Source: Betaproteobacteria bacterium (GTDB lineage Bacteria > Pseudomonadota > Gammaproteobacteria > Burkholderiales > SG8-39). Taken from it: a stretch of 20,080 nucleotides of DNA. Positions within the stretch are counted from its first letter, which is position 1; each line of letters starts with the position of its first letter. Location of the stretch: positions 1-20,080 of the forward strand of contig JAEKLK010000199.1 of the NCBI GenBank assembly GCA_019509895.1, read 5' to 3'. The position numbers and the translations under genes were made by a program. Positions 17,879-20,080 of the stretch are shown in pieces. A model generated the notes under the pieces. It was not told where the DNA came from. It did not search any database and was given only the letters and a program-made list of their open reading frames with translations.

Positions 17879-17910
17879 TTGTCCAAAATCGTGCGTTTTT
17901 CCCGTATAAT
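17879..17910 (+). promoter_or_regulatory. Promoter of the rpsP-rimM-trmD-rplS operon
   Basis: A perfect TATAAT lies at 17905-17910, 35 bases before the rpsP ATG, inside the 114-base gap shared with the divergent MCE operon. The best -35 candidate is TTGTCC at 17879-17884, with a long spacer of 20 bases, so the -35 assignment is uncertain. On the other strand a weak GACAAT before the permease gene may serve the MCE operon. Confidence 0.65.
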
Positions 17911-17944
17911 CCGCGCCTTTTCGCAAGGCTCGGAGCAATTCCAG

Positions 17945-18196
17945 ATGGTGGTGATTCGACTGCGGCGCGGTGGCGCCAACAAGCGTCCGTTCTACCACCT
18001 GGTGGTGGCGGACTCGCGGCGCGCGGCGTCGGGCAAGTTTCTCGAGCGTCTCGGCTTCTACGATCCAAAGGCGCCGCAGGGACGCGAGGCGTTGCGCGTC
18101 AACCTCGAGCGCGTCAAGCACTGGCAGGGTCGCGGCGCGCAGCTCTCGGCAACCGCCGGGCGCCTGGTCAAGCAGTTTGCCAAGAAGGCCGCCTGA
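17945..18196 (+). CDS. rpsP: 30S ribosomal protein bS16
   Basis: The 83 residues begin MVVIRLRRGGANKRPFYHLV, the standard bS16 start, with LGFYDPKA and the helix RVKHWQGRGAQLSAT following. bS16 binds 16S rRNA early in 30S assembly. The frame extends upstream to 17879, but the inner ATG at 17945 fits the family and has GGAG nine bases upstream. First gene of the operon with rimM, trmD and rplS. Confidence 0.97.
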   Translation: MVVIRLRRGGANKRPFYHLVVADSRRAASGKFLERLGFYDPKAPQGREALRVNLERVKHWQGRGAQLSATAGRLVKQFAKKAA

Positions 18197-18206
18197 CCGG
18201 CCTCAT

Positions 18207-18689
18207 TTGTCCTTATTGGACATGGGCCGCGTTGCCGGATCGTATGGCCTGCGCGGCTGGATCAAGGTGGTACCGGGAGGTGGTGTAGCGCAGGCGCTCG
18301 CCGGCGCGCGCGAATGGTGGCTCGGCGAGCAGCGGTACGACGTAAGCGAAGCGAAGCTCCATGGCGCGACGGTGGTGGCGAAGCTCGCCGGGATGGAAAG
18401 CCGCGAGCAGGCGCTGGAGCTGAAGGGCGCTCGTGTCGCCGTGGAGCGCGCGGCGCTCGGCGACCCGGGCGAAGGACATTACATCCTGGTCGACCTGGTC
18501 GGGCTGGAAGTGCGCAACGAGCAGGGCGACGTCCTGGGCACCGTGAAGCGGTGGTTCTCCAACGGCCCGCAGGACGTGATGGAAGTCGCAGGTGAACGAA
18601 CGCGCCTCATCCCCTGGGTGAGCGCGATCGTGAAAGAGGTGGATCTCGCCGGCCGGCGTATCCGTGTCGACTGGGATCGCGAGTGGTGA
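18207..18689 (+). CDS. rimM: Ribosome maturation factor RimM
   Basis: RimM binds uS19 and helps mature the 30S head. Two domains are seen: an N-terminal RimM barrel (GRVAGSYGLRGWIKV, VVAKLAGMESREQALELKG) and a C-terminal PRC barrel (HYILVDLVGLEVRN, RLIPWVSAIVKEVDL, RIRVDWDREW). The start is uncertain. The TTG at 18207 gives MSLLDMGRVAGSYG, which restores the first strand seen in relatives, while an ATG at 18222 leaves only two residues before Arg. Neither has a clear Shine-Dalgarno sequence. At about 155-160 residues it is on the short side for the family. It starts ten bases after rpsP and overlaps trmD. Confidence 0.93.
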   Translation: MSLLDMGRVAGSYGLRGWIKVVPGGGVAQALAGAREWWLGEQRYDVSEAKLHGATVVAKLAGMESREQALELKGARVAVERAALGDPGEGHYILVDLVGLEVRNEQGDVLGTVKRWFSNGPQDVMEVAGERTRLIPWVSAIVKEVDLAGRRIRVDWDREW

Positions 18690-19429
18690 AGCGGTTCGAC
18701 GTCGTGACGCTCTTCCCGGCGATGTTCGCCGCCGTGAGCGAGCACGGCGTCACGAGCCGCGCGTTGCAGGCGGGGCTGTGGCAGCTGCGCACGTGGAATC
18801 CGCGTGATTTCACGGCCGACCACTACCGCACTGTCGACGACCGGCCCTATGGCGGCGGGCCGGGCATGGTGATGCTCGCCGAGCCGCTCGAGCGGACGCT
18901 CGATGCGGTGCAGGTGGCGGGCGGTGGCCGAGTGATCTACCTCTCGCCGCAGGGCGGGCGGCTCGATCACCGCAAGGTGATGGCGCTTTCGCAGGAGAGC
19001 GCCCTCACGTTGCTGTGCGGCCGTTACGAGGGCGTGGACGAGCGCCTGTTGCAGCGCCGGGCGGACGAGCAGCTCTCGCTCGGGGACTACGTCCTCTCGG
19101 GTGGCGAGCTCGCCGCGATGGTGCTGATCGATGCCTGCGTGCGCCAGCTGCCCGGGGCGCTGGGCGACGAGCAGTCGGCGCTGGAAGAGTCGTTCGCCAA
19201 CGGGCTGTTGGATTGCCCGCACTACACGCGGCCGGAGGCGTATGGCGGGGAGCGGGTGCCGGAAGTGCTGCTCTCCGGGCATCATGAGAACATTAGGCGC
19301 TGGCGGCTGAAGCAGGCGCTGGGACGGACATGGTTGCGCCGGCCCGAGCTGCTTCAGGCGCGCGGGATGAGCGCGGAAGAGCAGCGGTTGCTGGCCGAGT
19401 TCCAGCGTGAATATCGAGGCGGGAGCTGA
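18683..19429 (+). CDS. trmD: tRNA (guanine-N1)-methyltransferase TrmD
   Basis: TrmD methylates G37 of tRNAs next to the anticodon using S-adenosylmethionine and prevents frameshifting. The 248 residues have the SPOUT knot motifs YLSPQGGRLDH (86-96), CGRYEGVDER (112-121) and SLGDYVLSGGE (132-142), and LLDCPHYTRP with the conserved Asp. The GTG at 18683 overlaps the rimM stop by seven bases. A GTG one codon later (18686) would give a four-base overlap and is equally plausible. Confidence 0.97.
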   Translation: MVKRFDVVTLFPAMFAAVSEHGVTSRALQAGLWQLRTWNPRDFTADHYRTVDDRPYGGGPGMVMLAEPLERTLDAVQVAGGGRVIYLSPQGGRLDHRKVMALSQESALTLLCGRYEGVDERLLQRRADEQLSLGDYVLSGGELAAMVLIDACVRQLPGALGDEQSALEESFANGLLDCPHYTRPEAYGGERVPEVLLSGHHENIRRWRLKQALGRTWLRRPELLQARGMSAEEQRLLAEFQREYRGGS

Positions 19430-19431
19430 AC

Positions 19432-19830
19432 ATGGATCTGATCAGGACGATCGAGCAGGAAGAGCTGAAACGGCTGGGGCGCAACATTCCGGACTTCTCC
19501 CCGGGCGACACCGTGCTCGTCAATGTGAACGTGGTCGAGGGCGAGCGGAAGCGCGTGCAGGCGTTCGAGGGCATGGTGATCGCGAAGAGGAACCGCGGCC
19601 TCAATTCCTCGTTCATCGTGCGCAAGATCTCCTCGGGCGAGGGCGTCGAGCGCACTTTCCAGACCTATTCGCCGCTCATCGCCTCGATCGAGGTGAAGAG
19701 GAAGGGCGACGTGCGCCGCGCCAAGCTCTACTACCTGCGCGGGCGCTCCGGCAAGTCGGCGCGCATCAAAGAAAGAATCGGCGAAGCTAGCGAGAAGGCG
19801 GGCGGCGCCGAGGGCGAAGCGCAAGAGTAA
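19432..19830 (+). CDS. rplS: 50S ribosomal protein bL19
   Basis: The 132 residues match bL19: IPDFSPGDTVLVNVNVVEG, RVQAFEGMVIAKRNRGLNSS, FIVRKISSGEGVERTFQTYS, KLYYLRGRSGKSARIKE. An acidic, Ala/Gly-rich tail extends it by roughly 15 residues. bL19 sits at the 30S-50S interface. The ATG is two bases after the trmD stop, with GGGAG seven bases upstream. Last gene of the operon. No terminator is visible before the next start. Confidence 0.98.
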   Translation: MDLIRTIEQEELKRLGRNIPDFSPGDTVLVNVNVVEGERKRVQAFEGMVIAKRNRGLNSSFIVRKISSGEGVERTFQTYSPLIASIEVKRKGDVRRAKLYYLRGRSGKSARIKERIGEASEKAGGAEGEAQE

Positions 19831-19835
19831 GGGCG

Positions 19836-19841
19836 TAAAAT
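19836..19841 (+). promoter_or_regulatory. Possible -10 box before the ribB-type gene
   Basis: TAAAAT lies six bases after the rplS stop and seven bases before the next ATG at 19848. No -35 is seen. Such a position would give a nearly leaderless message, so confidence is low. Confidence 0.2.
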
Positions 19842-19847
19842 CGGGCC

Positions 19848-19946
19848 ATGCGCAGAGACGCCACTGCGATCAGCCCGATTACCGAGATCGTTGCCGAGAT
19901 CCGGGCCGGCCGGATCGTCATCCTGATCGACGACGAGGACCGCGAG
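19848..19946 (+). pseudogene. ribB: 3,4-dihydroxy-2-butanone 4-phosphate synthase (RibB/RibBA), N-terminal fragment only
   Basis: The 33 codons from the ATG at 19848 match the RibB start: ITEIVAEIRAGRIVILIDDE followed by DRE. In the family DEDRENEGDLV continues with the catalytic acidic cluster. Here the homology stops after DRE at 19946 and the frame runs on as unrelated Arg/Pro/Ser-rich sequence without a stop to the window end. The enzyme makes the four-carbon precursor of riboflavin from ribulose 5-phosphate. This fragment cannot. The sequence immediately after belongs to a gene on the other strand, so this is a junction, either a real rearrangement or an assembly chimera. Confidence 0.8.
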
Positions 19947-19962
19947 ACTGCCGGGAGACGTT

Positions 19963-20080
19963 TTACGAGAAAACCCTCATGGAGTTCAGGTCTTTCGGTA
20001 CGTGGGTCAGCACCTCGGCCCCATCCGGCGTCACCAGCACATCGTCCTCGATGCGGACGCCCCCCCAGCCGGGAAGGTAG
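19963..20080 (-). CDS. M24 family (Xaa-Pro) aminopeptidase, C-terminal end (5' part outside window)
   Basis: The minus strand from the window edge reads YLPGWGGVRIEDDVLVTPDG, then AEVLTHVPKDLNSMRVFS and TAA at 19963-19965. The GGVRIEDxVLVTxxG block, with the last metal-ligand Glu in RIED, is the conserved end of M24 peptidases (PepP/PepQ and prolidase-like enzymes). Only 38 residues are visible, so the subgroup cannot be named. Its 3' end lies 16 bases beyond the point where ribB homology stops. Confidence 0.72.
   Translation of the reverse strand, partial: YLPGWGGVRIEDDVLVTPDGAEVLTHVPKDLNSMRVFS

Noticed and set aside
17831..18121. N-terminal extension of the MlaE-like frame
   Set aside because: It crosses the divergent promoter and rpsP. 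The ATG at 17830 has a strong Shine-Dalgarno sequence and matches the family start.

Overview
The window is high-GC DNA, densely coding on both strands with almost no intergenic space. Gene content and order point to a betaproteobacterium. Diagnostic blocks are M23 peptidase-secA-argJ-DUF815 ATPase-Nudix/ThiE fusion, pilC-pilD-coaE-zapD-yacG, ffh divergent from ypjD-yfjD, and rpsP-rimM-trmD-rplS. No tRNA, rRNA, CRISPR array, insertion sequence or phage gene was seen, and no gap between genes exceeds about 115 bases.

Layout. (1) 2-6510, plus strand: the end of an M23 peptidase, secA, argJ, a DUF815-type AAA ATPase and a MutT-ThiE fusion, with the last four tightly packed. (2) 6507-12290, minus strand, read from right to left: ypjD (cytochrome c assembly-like), yfjD (CNNM/CBS), pilC, pilD, coaE (broken), zapD and yacG. 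These could be one long transcript. It joins type IV pilus assembly, CoA synthesis and cell division, as in many betaproteobacteria, but pilB is not in its usual place before pilC. (3) 12310-14675, plus strand: ffh (signal recognition particle GTPase) and a class III nucleotide cyclase-like protein with a duplicated C-terminal module. (4) 14672-17830, minus strand: a four-gene MCE/Mla-type lipid transport operon (permease, ATPase-like protein, MCE substrate-binding protein, TPR lipoprotein), each gene overlapping the next by a few bases. (5) 17945-19830, plus strand: the classical ribosome and tRNA modification operon rpsP-rimM-trmD-rplS, divergent from the MCE operon and with a clear TATAAT box. 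(6) 19848-20080: the first 33 codons of a ribB-type gene, abruptly joined to the 3' end of an M24 aminopeptidase on the opposite strand.

The most unusual points are these. The MCE-operon ATPase has lost every catalytic motif of an ABC ATPase, and its partner permease has lost the Glu of the coupling-loop EQ motif. coaE, normally essential, lacks about 155 bases internally and is frameshifted. ribB is truncated at a sharp junction near the window end. The cyclase carries a gap-free 44-residue tandem duplication. The coaE and ribB anomalies could be real rearrangements or assembly errors, and sequence alone cannot separate these. No wholly new multi-gene system is evident. The degenerate MCE transporter is the best candidate for undescribed biology.
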